Source: Ypsolopha sequella
Taxonomy: Eukaryota; Arthropoda; Insecta; Lepidoptera; Ypsolophidae
Reading direction: 5' to 3'
DNA length: 64,000 nt
NCBI GenBank assembly: GCA_934047225.1
Contig: OW203990.1
Location: 21,307,045 to 21,371,044 of the forward strand
Every line of letters starts with the position of its first letter. Position 1 is the stretch's first letter. Under the pieces are notes generated by a model that made no database searches, had not been told where the DNA came from, and saw nothing but the letters and a program-made list of their open reading frames with translations. Positions 47,901 through 54,229 of the stretch are shown here, one piece after another. The translations under genes and the position numbers were made by a program.

Positions 47901-48370
47901 GTGGAACCATTATTTTGATAAATTCAAAATGAATAAGGTACCATTATTTTGATAAATTCAAATAATAAATTGCAGATTTCATGAGTTTTATCAAAAATAC
48001 TTTTTGTCTCTATTGGTGCAAAAGATTTCAATGCGCTACATGTTTATACTGGGCTAGTTAAGCCACCTACGAGTCCATATTTGTGCTCGAAATACGGCAA
48101 ATTGGGCTCACCGGAACTACCTCTGACATACCCTCGGGGATTGTCGAGAGGAAGTACTTAAAAAAAAATTTTTTTTTCTTCCAGGGTGACAGCGGGGGTC
48201 CGCTAATGGCGTACATGGAAGACTTGCCGTGCAGCTACGCGGTGCGAGGCATCGTGTCGTGGGGCTCGCAGTGCGGACAGGGCTCCCCGGGGGTCTACAC
48301 TAACGTCGAGAACTATCTCGACTGGATTACTGAGCGGGTCTGGCCTCTTAGCAAGATAAAGCGGGCCTAG
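21239..48370 (+). CDS. Gene B: clip-domain trypsin-like serine protease, snake-like, complete
   Basis: Ten candidate exons: 21239-21311, 21398-21501, 22907-23035 (3a, in-frame cassette), 24463-24602 (3b), 25483-25678, 27750-27871, 29365-29514, 30139-30265, 34002-34133 and 48185-48370. Without 3a they sum to 1230 nt (409 aa plus stop); with 3a to 452 aa. The start ATG opens a signal peptide ([18 protein letters not shown]). The clip domain follows (CSTK...VCRN...DCP, completed by 3a or 3b), then a linker, the activation bond LADK|IFGG, His in LTAAHV, Asp in YDIALLEL and D189/Ser195 in DSCPGDSGGP. It is a tandem paralogue of gene A with the same exon structure. Introns carry many insertions, and intron 8 is 14 kb because of nested retroelements. 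The frame is intact throughout, so the gene is probably functional. Its likely role, by family, is a cascade protease in immunity or development; the exact orthologue is not assigned. Confidence 0.85.
21398..21501 (+). CDS. Gene B exon 2 (clip Cys1-Cys3)
   Basis: TTTTCAG acceptor and ACT|GTGAGT donor. It encodes [20 protein letters not shown], the first three clip cysteines, and ends IDHIKPT in phase 0, just where Cys4 is expected. Confidence 0.88.
22040..22800 (-). repeat. Probable LINE 3' end with a GT-rich tract, gene B intron 2
   Basis: GAAAATGGAAATGAAAAATATATTTATTGAC reads on the minus strand like a LINE 3'UTR with an A-rich repeat tail. A GTGAGGGTGT-rich low-complexity stretch spans 22505-22600. 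No coding part remains. Confidence 0.4.
22907..23035 (+). CDS. Gene B exon 3a (in-frame cassette; clip Cys4-Cys6)
   Basis: CCCTCAG|CAT acceptor and TTG|GTAAGT donor. It is 129 nt long, phase 0 at both ends, and encodes [15 protein letters not shown] plus a linker. It supplies the same clip third (C...CC) as exon 3b, so the two look like duplicated alternative exons. It can be included or skipped without a frameshift. No counterpart for gene A lies within the window. Confidence 0.72.
23093..23810 (+). repeat. GGTTCCGTA / AGTGCGAGTC repeat element, gene B intron
   Basis: Opens ACGGTCAAGTGCGAGTCAGA and GGATTCCGTATTGTGGATG and shares internal blocks (CTCGAAACCAGTGCCAGTAA, TTTTTAAGATAATATTTTTT) with the inverted copy at 9290-9945. 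Closes near CGGAACCGTAAAAAAGG. Confidence 0.6.
24463..24602 (+). CDS. Gene B exon 3b (clip Cys4-Cys6 and linker)
   Basis: TTTATGTCAG|ATT acceptor. It encodes [13 protein letters not shown] and an acidic/proline linker. The donor CA|GTAATT leaves phase 2 and fits exon 4; AAA|GTCAGT would not. Confidence 0.78.
24728..25183 (+). mobile_element. Non-autonomous hAT with transposase C-terminus
   Basis: CAGGGCTTCCCAAAG at the left and TTTTGGGAAGCCTTG at the right are inverted termini; flanks GTCTATAT and GCTTATAT look like a decayed 8-bp target duplication. A frame at about 24740-24960 encodes [19 protein letters not shown] and [10 protein letters not shown], the conserved C-terminal dimerisation region of hAT/ZBED-like transposases. 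A further-deleted copy stands at the same place in gene A (2860-2930). Confidence 0.72.
25483..25678 (+). CDS. Gene B exon 4 (linker and activation site)
   Basis: ACTGTAG acceptor and ATG|GTAACA donor. It encodes [21 protein letters not shown] and the activation bond LADK|IFGG. Compared with A, one codon is deleted and the P4-P1 residues differ. Confidence 0.82.
25840..25935 (+). repeat. Dispersed repeat end (GGACTGTATCCAGAGCCGTT)
   Basis: TTGGCTCAAAAGGACTGTAT and CCAGAGCCGTTAAATAAATA followed by poly(A); the same segment occurs at 61605-61665. Looks like a retroelement 3' end. Confidence 0.45.
26695..27230 (-). mobile_element. Non-LTR retrotransposon ORF2 C-terminal fragment
   Basis: Minus-strand frames encode [50 protein letters not shown] and, in a shifted frame, [11 protein letters not shown]. 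This is the C-terminal signature found in a very common insect LINE family (clade not assigned). Frameshifts show it is dead. Confidence 0.72.
27328..27713. mobile_element. hAT MITE with perfect 8-bp duplication
   Basis: CAGGGGTCGGCAACC...GGTTGCCGACCCCTG termini, flanked on both sides by CTGTAGGG. The interior includes GTGGTTCACGGGCCGC. Non-coding, 386 bp; same family as 16494-17672. Confidence 0.85.
27750..27871 (+). CDS. Gene B exon 5 (catalytic His)
   Basis: TTTTTCAG acceptor and GTAAGT donor. It encodes [20 protein letters not shown] and then LTAAHV with the catalytic His. Confidence 0.9.
28340..28910. repeat. B-specific insert in intron 5
   Basis: Between AATAGCTTGG and AGAAAAAGAAAAAGC, contiguous in A at about 7030-7050 apart from a few bases. 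GAGTGATACACACT near the left and CCATCACTCAGTGG near the right are weakly inverted. No gene. Confidence 0.5.
29365..29514 (+). CDS. Gene B exon 6 (catalytic Asp)
   Basis: TTTCTCAG acceptor and GTACTT donor. It encodes [15 protein letters not shown] and [10 protein letters not shown] with the catalytic Asp. Confidence 0.88.
30139..30265 (+). CDS. Gene B exon 7 (IRPACL and AGWG)
   Basis: ATTCCAG acceptor and AAG|GTAGGT donor. It encodes [12 protein letters not shown] and [19 protein letters not shown]; the A-to-B changes fall in surface positions around AGWG. Confidence 0.88.
30900..32930. other. Gene B intron 7, noncoding
   Basis: Alignable with gene A intron 7. Includes the CTAGCTCGAAAAGCG / CACTCGCTGCGCTAGTG dispersed repeat (31500-32330). 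B-specific material lies at about 31600-31900. No exon seen. Confidence 0.5.
32936..33625. mobile_element. B-specific 690-bp DNA element
   Basis: GCCGTCAATAGAAATTGTGA at the left and TCCACAATTTCTATTGACGG at the right are inverted termini. Gene A lacks it (flank GTGACTATAGTATGTACTATGG at 13480). On the minus strand, about 33225-33050, an acidic open stretch ends [14 protein letters not shown] plus stop. I do not recognise the family. Confidence 0.68.
34002..34133 (+). CDS. Gene B exon 8 (S1-pocket Asp189)
   Basis: TTTCCAG acceptor and GTGAGT donor. It encodes [15 protein letters not shown], then [16 protein letters not shown]. Trypsin-type Asp189 and the unusual Pro192 are both conserved with A. 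Confidence 0.9.
34474..34740. mobile_element. Fold-back MITE-1 in gene B intron 8
   Basis: TACAAGGTGACTTTTTGATC and GATCAAAAAGTCACCTTGTA termini. Orthologous to 14501-14759 in gene A, so inserted before the gene duplication. Confidence 0.75.
34762..34929 (+). pseudogene. Relic of exon 9 end plus 3'UTR inside intron 8 (B)
   Basis: CTCGTTTGAAGGTCAGCCTT, GCAATGTAAACTTGCCTTTA and GGCGTGGCTAAGCCGGAGGA match the gene A terminal exon and 3'UTR, with a 20-bp insertion. Gene B's own 3' end no longer has this sequence. Confidence 0.65.
35398..35663. repeat. PLE left terminal inverted repeat
   Basis: GATTTATATAAAAACGGCTC through GGGCTTGCGTTATTAATTA; the complement of 46665-46911 with few differences. 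Its minus strand carries the hammerhead-like core described in findings. Confidence 0.8.
36155..38383 (-). CDS. Jockey ORF2, C-terminal part: reverse transcriptase
   Basis: Starts in the endonuclease motif ([18 protein letters not shown]). The RT follows: [56 protein letters not shown] (motif A), [20 protein letters not shown] (motif B), [10 protein letters not shown] (motif C), KYLGVTLD, then the C-terminal domain to QPRN plus stop. The 742 codons are uninterrupted, so the RT itself is intact; only the junction with 41472 is broken. Confidence 0.9.
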   Translation of the reverse strand: MNEGTSFVTLGSDHRPVSLRLGPPNDVLPPPKTFTNWEGFKNSLASAIDAPESPLNLPPDYFDSTDKIDATIDSLTDLINSSLKENEKTSSKPPQQLPLEISNLLKAKRAAQRRAAIYPTPEYRRTANQLSRKLKSALSELNESRRSELMEKISPSHVAFYPMARALRIDAITHIPPLTCPDGSTAFEDEEKAECFADSIASQCSPSSQPTDPSHIKEVEDENHYRNSLPLTSEPITVTEDEIHFFIRGLKPKKAPGADGISNKALKHLPQQVLTLLALIFNACFNFGHFPKAWKEAIVIGIPKPGKPLNLPASHRPISLLKSLGKLLERVMLSRMKTHLFPTDGDPIINPYQFGFRAKHSCPQQVHRIVEYILSGFYPRRYPTVAVFFDVAKAFDKVWHEGLIFKLHKTGLSDRLVRMVASYLKDRSFRFRHEGLLSSPRPLRAGVPQGSVLSPILYSLYTNDIPVPTNGVQLSLFADDTALYVKGHNPPTILAKLQKSIDDLGEWFQRWRIDVNPDKSSAIRFDYKRRHHDNPNVRMLGTPVPWHSTAKYLGVTLDSRLTFTPHVNRVTRTARFYLYRLNSMLGRHSKMSLRNKRTLYKVCIRPVLTYASPVFAQANPKVLYKMQVVQNLFCRRAANAPWYVRNADLHRDLELPTLQQFMKSLSETFFKSSEEHPNPLVRETVSYTAPSTSRYKVRRPRNVLSDPPDKLSAHLNRLLKAFDELKAQTKRSEPSSSFQPRN
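38384..41478. mobile_element. Unidentified ~3.1-kb insertion in jockey ORF2
   Basis: Bounded by the two halves of the endonuclease domain. It is AT-rich with a GC-richer middle (39530-39780, 40240-40720) and no ORF above about 81 codons. No terminal repeats, RT or transposase were recognised. CATACAGAAATC at the left and GATTTGTTACACA at the right are only weakly inverted. It could be an LTR-type fragment or a non-autonomous element. Confidence 0.55.
41472..42137 (-). CDS. Jockey ORF2, N-terminal part: AP-like endonuclease (interrupted)
   Basis: The ATG at 42137-42135 shares its A with the ORF1 stop. It encodes the exonuclease/endonuclease/phosphatase fold: [48 protein letters not shown]. 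It stops after ETLDDLV because an insert of about 3.1 kb separates it from the SDHRPV motif at 38350. The enzyme nicks target DNA for target-primed reverse transcription. As it stands the endonuclease is split and inactive. Confidence 0.85.
   Translation of the reverse strand: MSQARTARQKPKGISLTSYNCRGLRSNLPELKLYLQKNEVDLLLLQETFLKSKNLKGLSIPKFSLLRNDRREEDPLGGTAIYYRKALHCSSLPTPPLETMEATICRLAMSGHPTLIIASIYIPPTKRPVKRDFEALLSMGDSVIVFGDFNSKHTDWTCLKTNTNGRKLLGITNALEINVLSPYAPTHYPDNTDHSPDVLDFALTKGVSLNLRAIETLDDLV
42137..43663 (-). CDS. Jockey ORF1: Gag-like nucleic-acid-binding protein
   Basis: I start at MNYGPWIEF (43663), after the minisatellite; the frame is open further upstream only because the repeat has no stops. 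About 508 residues: a Ser-rich and Pro-rich N-terminal half with basic KKRVKKGK, a PRE_C2HC-type region ([30 protein letters not shown]), then three zinc knuckles ([43 protein letters not shown]) and a Pro-rich tail. It coats the element RNA in the RNP (family knowledge). The stop TAA overlaps the ORF2 start as TAATG. Confidence 0.85.
   Translation of the reverse strand: MNYGPWIEFTKEFFLSQGLVFNENAFVSLIKASSEVATPQRFETESPASPSQTMEFSDNSSTNSDRKRSAPPSISSSSNSSNSSDKMSNDGTLTGSINNDEINPFTRVESRKKRVKKGKASPPLSPTEETPAPTPATQTAPPPATQTAPKVASRCEPRLAKKETPPAVLLRDKTKWSALSKLCSEKNIPYTQATNTGVAIKIMTPTINDFRSLIRLLLLKDWPYHTHALEEERKVRAVLRGMPFEVSNDEIMDDLKNQGFPVEAVHKMHSSSGKRFPLALVIMTNSPAAKALFKEDRTICGLSCIKVEKPNRRGYPGQCRRCQLYGHAAANCTAPPRCVKCLDPHSTKECPRPLEDLTPPACVLCNQVGHKANYRGCPRAPRSTLPKPKPRVTKPPPLLPPPINSNNFPSLPGKPLAATPQQAPPPTKAWAPKKTPPHTPPVASPVTSQSQPDGLTPSLADDMRLIHDVISNINVHEISSLANKLRASRTPQQRLLALVEHSHLLTSL
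43745..44262. repeat. 14-bp minisatellite in jockey 5'UTR
   Basis: The plus-strand unit GTGAAGTGGACGGG is repeated about 36 times with few variants (GCGAAG, GCGGAG). Because 14 is not a multiple of 3 and the unit has no stop, it creates long spurious frames on both strands. Confidence 0.92.
44405..44450. repeat. GGC trinucleotide repeats in the jockey 5'UTR
   Basis: GATGGCGGCGGCGGCGGCGG occurs twice in tandem. It is part of the CpG-rich 5' end that probably holds the internal promoter. Confidence 0.7.
44738..46681 (+). pseudogene. Penelope-like RT and GIY-YIG endonuclease, two in-frame stops
   Basis: The frame opens before the first Met-like position. It reads [57 protein letters not shown] (motif A), [17 protein letters not shown] (motif B) and RYVDDVFAI (motif C), then a TAA at 45761. 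It continues in the same frame ([10 protein letters not shown]) to a TAG near 45968, and ends with the GIY-YIG part (45971-46681: [18 protein letters not shown], then LTEHIRRM). The order is standard for GIY-YIG-bearing Penelope elements. The 5' coding part before LSRG is missing or degenerate. The stops make it inactive unless read through. Confidence 0.82.
46665..46911. repeat. PLE right terminal inverted repeat
   Basis: Starts at the stop of the GIY-YIG frame (GTAATTAATAACGCAAGCCC) and ends GTTTTTATATAAATC. The high identity to the left repeat suggests recent insertion. Confidence 0.8.
46954..47910 (-). CDS. LINE-C reverse transcriptase, C-terminal 318 residues
   Basis: The frame opens exactly at RT motif B ([19 protein letters not shown]), then motif C ([12 protein letters not shown]), a thumb region ([15 protein letters not shown]) and a C-terminal domain ([10 protein letters not shown]) to a natural stop after KIKS. 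The endonuclease and RT motifs 0-A are missing because of 5' truncation, so the protein cannot act. The clade is probably jockey/CR1-like. No internal stops, so the insertion is fairly young. Confidence 0.82.
   Translation of the reverse strand: MVPQGSVLGPTIFILYMNDLCKINLSNANVISYADDIVVLFHGRTWDAAVHAANQGLAEVKHWLDMNLLTLNAKKTKYICFHKTLASEPKSPISLKIHSFGISDPCFCDSIDRSEEIRNLGVMVDQHLSFKSHISALSQKTRKLIHIMKLLRNSADKHVMNLVYTSLCESILNYCITVWGGSRLTAMIEVERAQRSVLKVMLKKPFRHSTDLLYSEARVLNIRQLYMLKAVLLMHRQTINSDTYSHLMLKRIYMVSITTVETSFAQHLPDFMFPIVYNRITRLCNIEGFSVKEARLKIRNWLLGLSYDRTEEIIKIKS
48060..48155 (+). repeat. SINE-like 3' segment before exon 9 (B)
   Basis: CACCTACGAGTCCATATTTG through CCTCGGGGATTGTCG matches 15240-15330 in gene A and the 3' half of the SINE at 60816-61159. 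Confidence 0.5.
48185..48370 (+). CDS. Gene B exon 9 (catalytic Ser, C-terminus)
   Basis: TTCTTCCAG acceptor. It encodes [15 protein letters not shown] through [16 protein letters not shown] and a stop. The last codons and the following 100 bp form a short tandem repeat that replaces the C-terminal tail and 3'UTR seen in A. Confidence 0.92.
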   Translation, partial: GDSGGPLMAYMEDLPCSYAVRGIVSWGSQCGQGSPGVYTNVENYLDWITERVWPLSKIKRA

Positions 48371-48465
48371 TAGCAACATACAGCAGCGGGCCTAGTAGCA
48401 AGTTACAACGGGCCTAGAAGCAAGATACAGCGGGCCTAGTAGTAACATACAGCGGACCTACGGTT
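48345..48465 (+). repeat. Short tandem repeat across the gene B stop codon
   Basis: AGCGGGCCTAGTAGCAACATAC-type units of about 25 bp recur four to five times. The stop TAG (48368-48370) lies in the first unit's GGGCCTAGTAGC. Confidence 0.72.
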
Positions 48466-49340
48466 CTATACGGGCTTTGTGTTTACTTGCTATCTAGATA
48501 TGGTCTAATAATAGTAAATTGTCAATAGATAAAAGTGTTTTTTTCATGTTTTTAACCTTATCTTACTTGATTGATGTGACGAGTGGTAGAGGTTTGTCAG
48601 AATAATTGTAGATTTGGAGTTTCTTTTTCACTGTTTGGAAGATAACTAGCTATATTAGTATGTATATCCATATGTATTGCAATCAAATATTCTAAAATAT
48701 CTTCTACTAATTATGTACTATGTTTTAACTTATCCAATTGATCCGCTATTGCGAGGTATACTAATTATTGATAACAACTCCTTTAATGACATTAAAGAAT
48801 CACCTAAAAATGAAAACCCCTAGGCCTCAATATCCGTATCTTTGTTCATCCGTTGCATAACTCGATAATTCGAAGAAGAATAGTATCTACATTATTAAAT
48901 GGAACTGGTGCTTAACAGAGGTTATTAAAACACGAGTGTGAGTTTAAAAGACGAGCCGTTTAATTTTGTAATAAAAAAATAATCTAGTTATGTGCAGTTT
49001 CATATACTATGTAAATTCATACAATAAGTAGGCAGTTAACTAGGTCACCTAGTGTAGGTGGGTACCTATTTTCCAATCTATATAATCTTGGTAAAATAAT
49101 TAAGTCGTAAGCTTTTCTTGCTTTGCTTGTAAAAGTTTGATCGTCACTTTCTTTGCTCGTGCAACACGGGATATACCTAAGTTATGGCGCCAAAATTACC
49201 CAATCCACCGGTGTCTGTATGTGAGACAAAGGGTTTGGTCACAAGTTCGACCATATTTCGAACTTCAAACATGGCTTTATATATGTGTAATTGTGTATGG
49301 GCTAAGTTTCTTTTGGCTTTCTATTTAGTATAATACATTA
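48466..49340. other. AT-rich sequence downstream of gene B
   Basis: No gene or named repeat recognised. No canonical AATAAA was found close after the stop, so the polyadenylation site is unresolved. Confidence 0.4.
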
Positions 49341-49582
49341 TTGCAACGCCTGACAAGCTAGGCATTGATGGTCGAACGTGATAATGTGAGCCGAGGCGTA
49401 GTAGGTGAGACCTCGCACAAAGAGTTCCGTACCTCCACACAATACGGGTACGGAACTCTAAAAATGTGGTTAATGACAACGATATAGATGTCATAGCAAC
49501 ATTAAGGCGACAAAAACAATCCGCTAAAATGGTAGTGCTTGGCAAAATTTGGCAAGTTTGAGTGCGGAATCCTAATAATATC

Positions 49583-50056
49583 TTAAGGGCCTTACTATTG
49601 CCGAATGGGTACTTTCTAAAGCCTACTCCTCGTTTATGGCGAAACCAAAAATAATGAAAAACTGTATAATAAATTATCAACTCTAAGACAACATATACAA
49701 CATTTTTCTTTTTCATACCACCAAAACTTCTACATGAAATATTTTTTTAACTGAATGGTGTTTATTGGCTTGAATTTCCTACTGCTCCTAAGTGGCTTGG
49801 CCGATTGAATTCATTTATGCTTTGATAAATAGATAAATTTAATATCTATAAACATAACATAACATTATTCAATCGAATAATCACGTCCTAGTGAAAAGTA
49901 TAATTTTCTCCTATTTCGCCCTATCAAGGACGCAGCGAGCGTCGTAACAGCCACTATGCATTGCGCGCTGATATGAACGTTATTTCAATGTCATTTCCGT
50001 TGATATTCGTACCGACAAATATCGAGCTGCCAATTTGGCGAGGGTAATCGCCTTAA
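49583..50056. mobile_element. TTAA-bounded MITE, copy 2 (inverted)
   Basis: Starts TTAAGGGCCTTACTATTGCC and ends GAGGGTAATCGCCTTAA. It has landed in the flanking repeat; the unoccupied target in the copy downstream of gene A reads ATATCTTAACTGCTATAC (about 15930). Confidence 0.8.
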
Positions 50057-50837
50057 CTGATATAATTTTTCTGCTACACTTTTTCTCTATATATCTTTAT
50101 ATACTTTATCTTTACGTGAACAGTTAAACACCTCTATCACCATGATATTTTTCATATTTTTCAGCCCTCTTTAGGACAGGGGAGGGACATGGTAACGTTA
50201 TAAAAACACTACATTTTCGAGATTTTTTGTATGGGGACTGCCCATAGGATTTTTTTTAAATTATTTGCCGTGATGGAGGCCATAACACGTATTCTGTGAA
50301 AATTTCAACTTGCTACCAATAACGGCTGAACCTGTAGAACCCTGTGACAGATGGATGGACAGATGGAAGGTCAACCGTGTCTTAGTAATAGGGGTACATG
50401 GAACACTTGATTACATAAAAAGTCACATGAAATCCATTGATGACAATAGTTTTTTTGTTATGCATGGCTGCAAAGTTGTTATGTAGCGCGAGTACTGTAC
50501 TGAAACCTGAGGAAGCGAAGGATTCTAGGATTGAAGTTAAAAATAGAATCCTGAGCGTAGCGAGGGTTTGAAAGGTACGAGACGCAAAATAACATTGCTG
50601 GCGAGCAAAACACACAATTTTTCTTCTGTGCTACGGCGAGGAAAAGGCTAGGTGTAAGAAAAAAATAAACAATACTTTTTCTTTTTTCATGCAATCGTCG
50701 TCGTGCTGGCCAGTACGATAGTTATAAAAATGAAGCTGGCGCACTGACATGAAATAAATATTCATTGCGTGGTGAGTGAGACACGAGCGAGTATTTTTTC
50801 ATGGATTATATTTCAATGGATAGATATATTCATTTAC

Positions 50838-51244
50838 TTAAGGGTCAGTGTTCCGAGATTCGGGGTTCGGGGTTATGGCTTTTTAAGACGGTAAAAATTC
50901 AAATTTCTGAACAAAATAAATACCACTTGTTACCTTACAAGATGAAGTGCAGGTTCATTAAAAAAAATCACGGCAATAATGTATAGTAACTTCAGCAAAA
51001 AACAGGAATTTCAAGAAAATCTCTTGAATAGCATTGCAGCGCTACGGGTGTAACCTGAACTTGACATCCTGTTTTTTTCTGAAGTTACTATACATTAGTG
51101 CCAAGATTTTTTTTAATGAACCTGTACTTCATCTTGTAAGGTAACAAGTGGTATTTATTTTGTTCAGAAATTTTAATTTTTATCGTCTTAAAAAGCCATA
51201 ACCCCGAACCCTGTTTTGCCCAATCTCGGAACTCCGACTCTTAA
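50838..51244. mobile_element. 407-bp palindromic MITE
   Basis: TTAAGGGTCAGTGTTCCGAG at the left and CTCGGAACTCCGACTCTTAA at the right. The arms stay complementary almost to the centre (CAAGTGGTATTTATTTTGTT and its complement). Confidence 0.8.
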
Positions 51245-51556
51245 ACTTTACACGTACCTACAACCTCGCTTCGCTCGTCGTCACACCTATTTTTGACTTT
51301 TAATATTTCGTCATAACTCTTATAAAGTCTAAAGTAATTTTGGAAATTAATTTCAATAATCGACATAGTATTGTAAGTAAGTATAGAATATTATATATAT
51401 GTGAGAGGTTTTAAAACAAAGAAAAAATAAAATAAATATAATCACACGTTTTGCTCTTTGTACTATTTGATTAATTGAAACATAAACGTCGGGTCTTTTT
51501 GTTACCAAAAGTATATTATAGTAACATTAAAAAAAAATACACTAGAACAGCATTTA

Positions 51557-51782
51557 ATGTTTTTTTTTTTTTAATATAAATATACTAATAGATACGATAA
51601 TACAAATATAAATACTGTAATCTCAAGATATGTTTCGGGTCACATCTGGACCCGGCATCAAAGCACATGACGTGACAGATCATGACATAATAACAAAACA
51701 TAACCAGGACAAAAATATATCTTGAGATTACAGTATTTATGTTTGCATTATCGTATGTATCAGTATATTAAAAAAAAAACAT
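51557..51782. mobile_element. 226-bp palindromic MITE
   Basis: ATACTGTAATCTCAAGATAT and ATATCTTGAGATTACAGTAT lie in mirrored arms that run out into A/T tracts. Central loop contains CACATCTGGACCCGGCATC. Confidence 0.75.
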
Positions 51783-51914
51783 ACCTATAAAAGCTATTTA
51801 TAATACGTAAGTATCAAATATTATTTGTTTTATGTTTTCAGTAATAAAATTTCACCAATATCGTTCTATATACCTATTAACCTTTTGTTTTGTATCTACT
51901 TAGTTATGATTTAT

Positions 51915-52300
51915 TAGGGTTCCGTATTTTATAAGAAGCGGGCAGGGCGGAAGCGGAACTGTATTAAACATGAAACTAATTCGTTCCAACGAAAAATTTC
52001 ATTTTGTTTCGACATATTCATAGTATAACTGAACGAGCGAGCGAAGTTCTCCCAGTCTGCTTGAACAATCCGGCGTTTATACTCGTACATACAAACGTAC
52101 TCGTATGTATGTATGTCTATGTATGTATGTATGTATGTTTGTCCGACGATAACTCGAGTACCTATTGTTAATCGGAACGTCAAAAAATTTGGTAAGCGAG
52201 TAAAAGAGACGAAAACAATTTTTAAGTTCGAAAATGAGCCAAATCGGTCAAGGAGTTGCCGAGATATGGAGTTAAAATAGCTAGCAAAATTTCAAATATC
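51915..52300 (+). repeat. GGGTTCCGTA-type repeat with (TATG)n
   Basis: AGGGTTCCGTATTTTATAAG, a TATGTATGTATGTATGTATG microsatellite near 52110-52140, and GCCAAATCGGTCAAGGAGTT. Typical of the dispersed lepidopteran repeat. Confidence 0.55.
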
Positions 52301-53020
52301 AAATCTCTATATATTGTTGAAACACACCTAATAAAATATGTCTGAGTTCTGTATATCGTTCCTTTTCGTCAAACGAGCCGAAAAAGTGTGTTTGAAGACC
52401 TCATTTCAACAATTATTTCTATCGATGAAAATTTATCCAAACCTTTTTTCCAATTTCAAAACCCTAGATTATATAGTCAAAATATGGTCAAAATGCATAT
52501 ACTAGAAAATACACAAAAAAGAAGCATCTCTATTTTTTTACATATCGCCTTAACCGGTATTTTTCTTAATTTAAATGGTTTATTACAAGATTTATCATTT
52601 AGATATCTTACAATCAATCTTACTCAAATCCAAGTTTGAGAACTGAACAAGTGAACAAATTAACGTAAACGAGTATAAGTATTAAGCATGTTATACGAAT
52701 TAGATTTTTACTAGAACTTCTAACTTTGCCTTCGCGCACGACAAGTCTAGGTAACTCGCCGCAAAACTTAGCCATCAAAGAGCCTTACTTAGTCTGAGCT
52801 TTATTGTTAAGTTGTAAACCCTAGACTTAAACTTTCGCCAGAAATTTAAACGCTAGGCTGATACCTAATTAGAAGTTTAAAAATTCATTTTATAATTACC
52901 ATGCCTAACCCAGACATGCCTCGTGTATTTAGGGTTTGTTTTTAGGTCTCCATGTAAGGTGCTGTCAATACATGAAATTGGTATAAAAAGGTTTTTTTTT
53001 TAGCAATTTATCTCTTATAA

Positions 53021-53235
53021 TATATATTATCGGGTGTACAGCGATAAATTTTTACCTTTTTTACGAAAAAGGGACACCCGGCGTTTCGAGACAGTTGCAT
53101 GTCTTGTGGTCTACGGGAAACTGGAAAGTGGAAAGTTACGCGTAGACCACGAGACATGCAACTGTCTCGAAACGTAGGGTGTCCCCTTTTCGTAAAAAAG
53201 GTAAAAATTGATCGCAGTAGACCCGATAATATATA
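53021..53235. mobile_element. 215-bp palindromic MITE
   Basis: ATATATTATCGGGT...ACCCGATAATATAT ends, with arms including CGAGACAGTTGCATGTCTTG and CATGCAACTGTCTCGAAACG. The two arms are about 95 percent complementary by eye. Confidence 0.82.
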
Positions 53236-53754
53236 AATGTGTACGAAACGCGAGTGTTTAAAGTTATATAATGTATTTCTTAACTTAAACGGTGTCATAT
53301 TTATAACTGAAAAAATATGACATGCTCAAGACCCCATTGTTGGAACTAAAAAATATATACCTTGATGCATAAAAAACTTCAAACATACCTGTTAATTCAA
53401 CTTTCAAAGGATTTTTTCTCCTATTTCACACTTAAAATACAAAAATTCTAAATTACTATCGGTTTAATTTTAATTGAATAGTAAATATAAAATTTTATAC
53501 TCAAATAAACCGCGAAAATCCATTCAAATATAATCAAACGCATCGCTATTTTCAACCTTATTTCATCACATGTATTTGTATCAGCTACCCATCGTGCCTT
53601 CAGATTAGAACTCCGGAAATTGCTTTTTATAGTTAATCCCGAATTGACTACCTGTTTTTTTACGTGTTATTCTGTAATTTAGTTTCTTATGAGAATTCTA
53701 GATACTTAAACGTGACAATGATGTGACGTTTAACGCTGCAGTGCTTCAAGGATC

Positions 53755-54226
53755 TTAAGGCGATTACCGTCGCCAAATTAGCAGCTCGATGTTTGTCGGT
53801 ACGAATATCGATGGAAATGACATTGAAATAACGTTCATATCAGCGCACAATGCGTGGTGTCTGTTACGACGCGACGCTCGCTGCGTCCTTGATCGGGCGA
53901 AATAGGAGAAAATAATACTTTTCACATGTACGTGACTGTTCAATTGAATAATCCTATGTTATGTTTATAGCTATTAAGTTTATCTATTTATCAAAGCATA
54001 AATGAATTAAATTAAAAAAAGCCGCTTAGGAGCAGTAGGGAATTCATGCCGAAAAACACCATTAAGTTAAAACTATTAGAAGTTTTGGTGGTACGAAAAA
54101 GAAAAATGTTGCATATGTTGTCCTAGAGTTGATAATCTATAACACATTTTTTCAATATTTTTGGTTAGGTCGTAAAAGAGGAGTAGGCTTTAGAATGTAC
54201 CCATTTGGCGATATTAAGCGCCTTAA
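53755..54226. mobile_element. TTAA-bounded MITE, copy 3
   Basis: Starts TTAAGGCGATTACCGTCGCC and ends GGCGATATTAAGCGCCTTAA. Same internal landmarks as copies 1 and 2. Confidence 0.75.
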
Positions 54227-54229
54227 ATA

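Larger units (their letters stand above)
34961..47935 (-). mobile_element. LINE-C: 5'-truncated non-LTR element split by later insertions
   Basis: The ORF2 remnant is 47910-46954 on the minus strand. The rest of its 3'UTR resumes at 35350 and runs to a TTATTC-type tail at about 34961-34985. The two halves are separated by the Penelope-like element at 35398-46911. Flanking intron sequence matches gene A around 14945-14975 (AATAAGG / ATAAATTCAAATAATAAATTG), which is the empty site. Confidence 0.72.
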
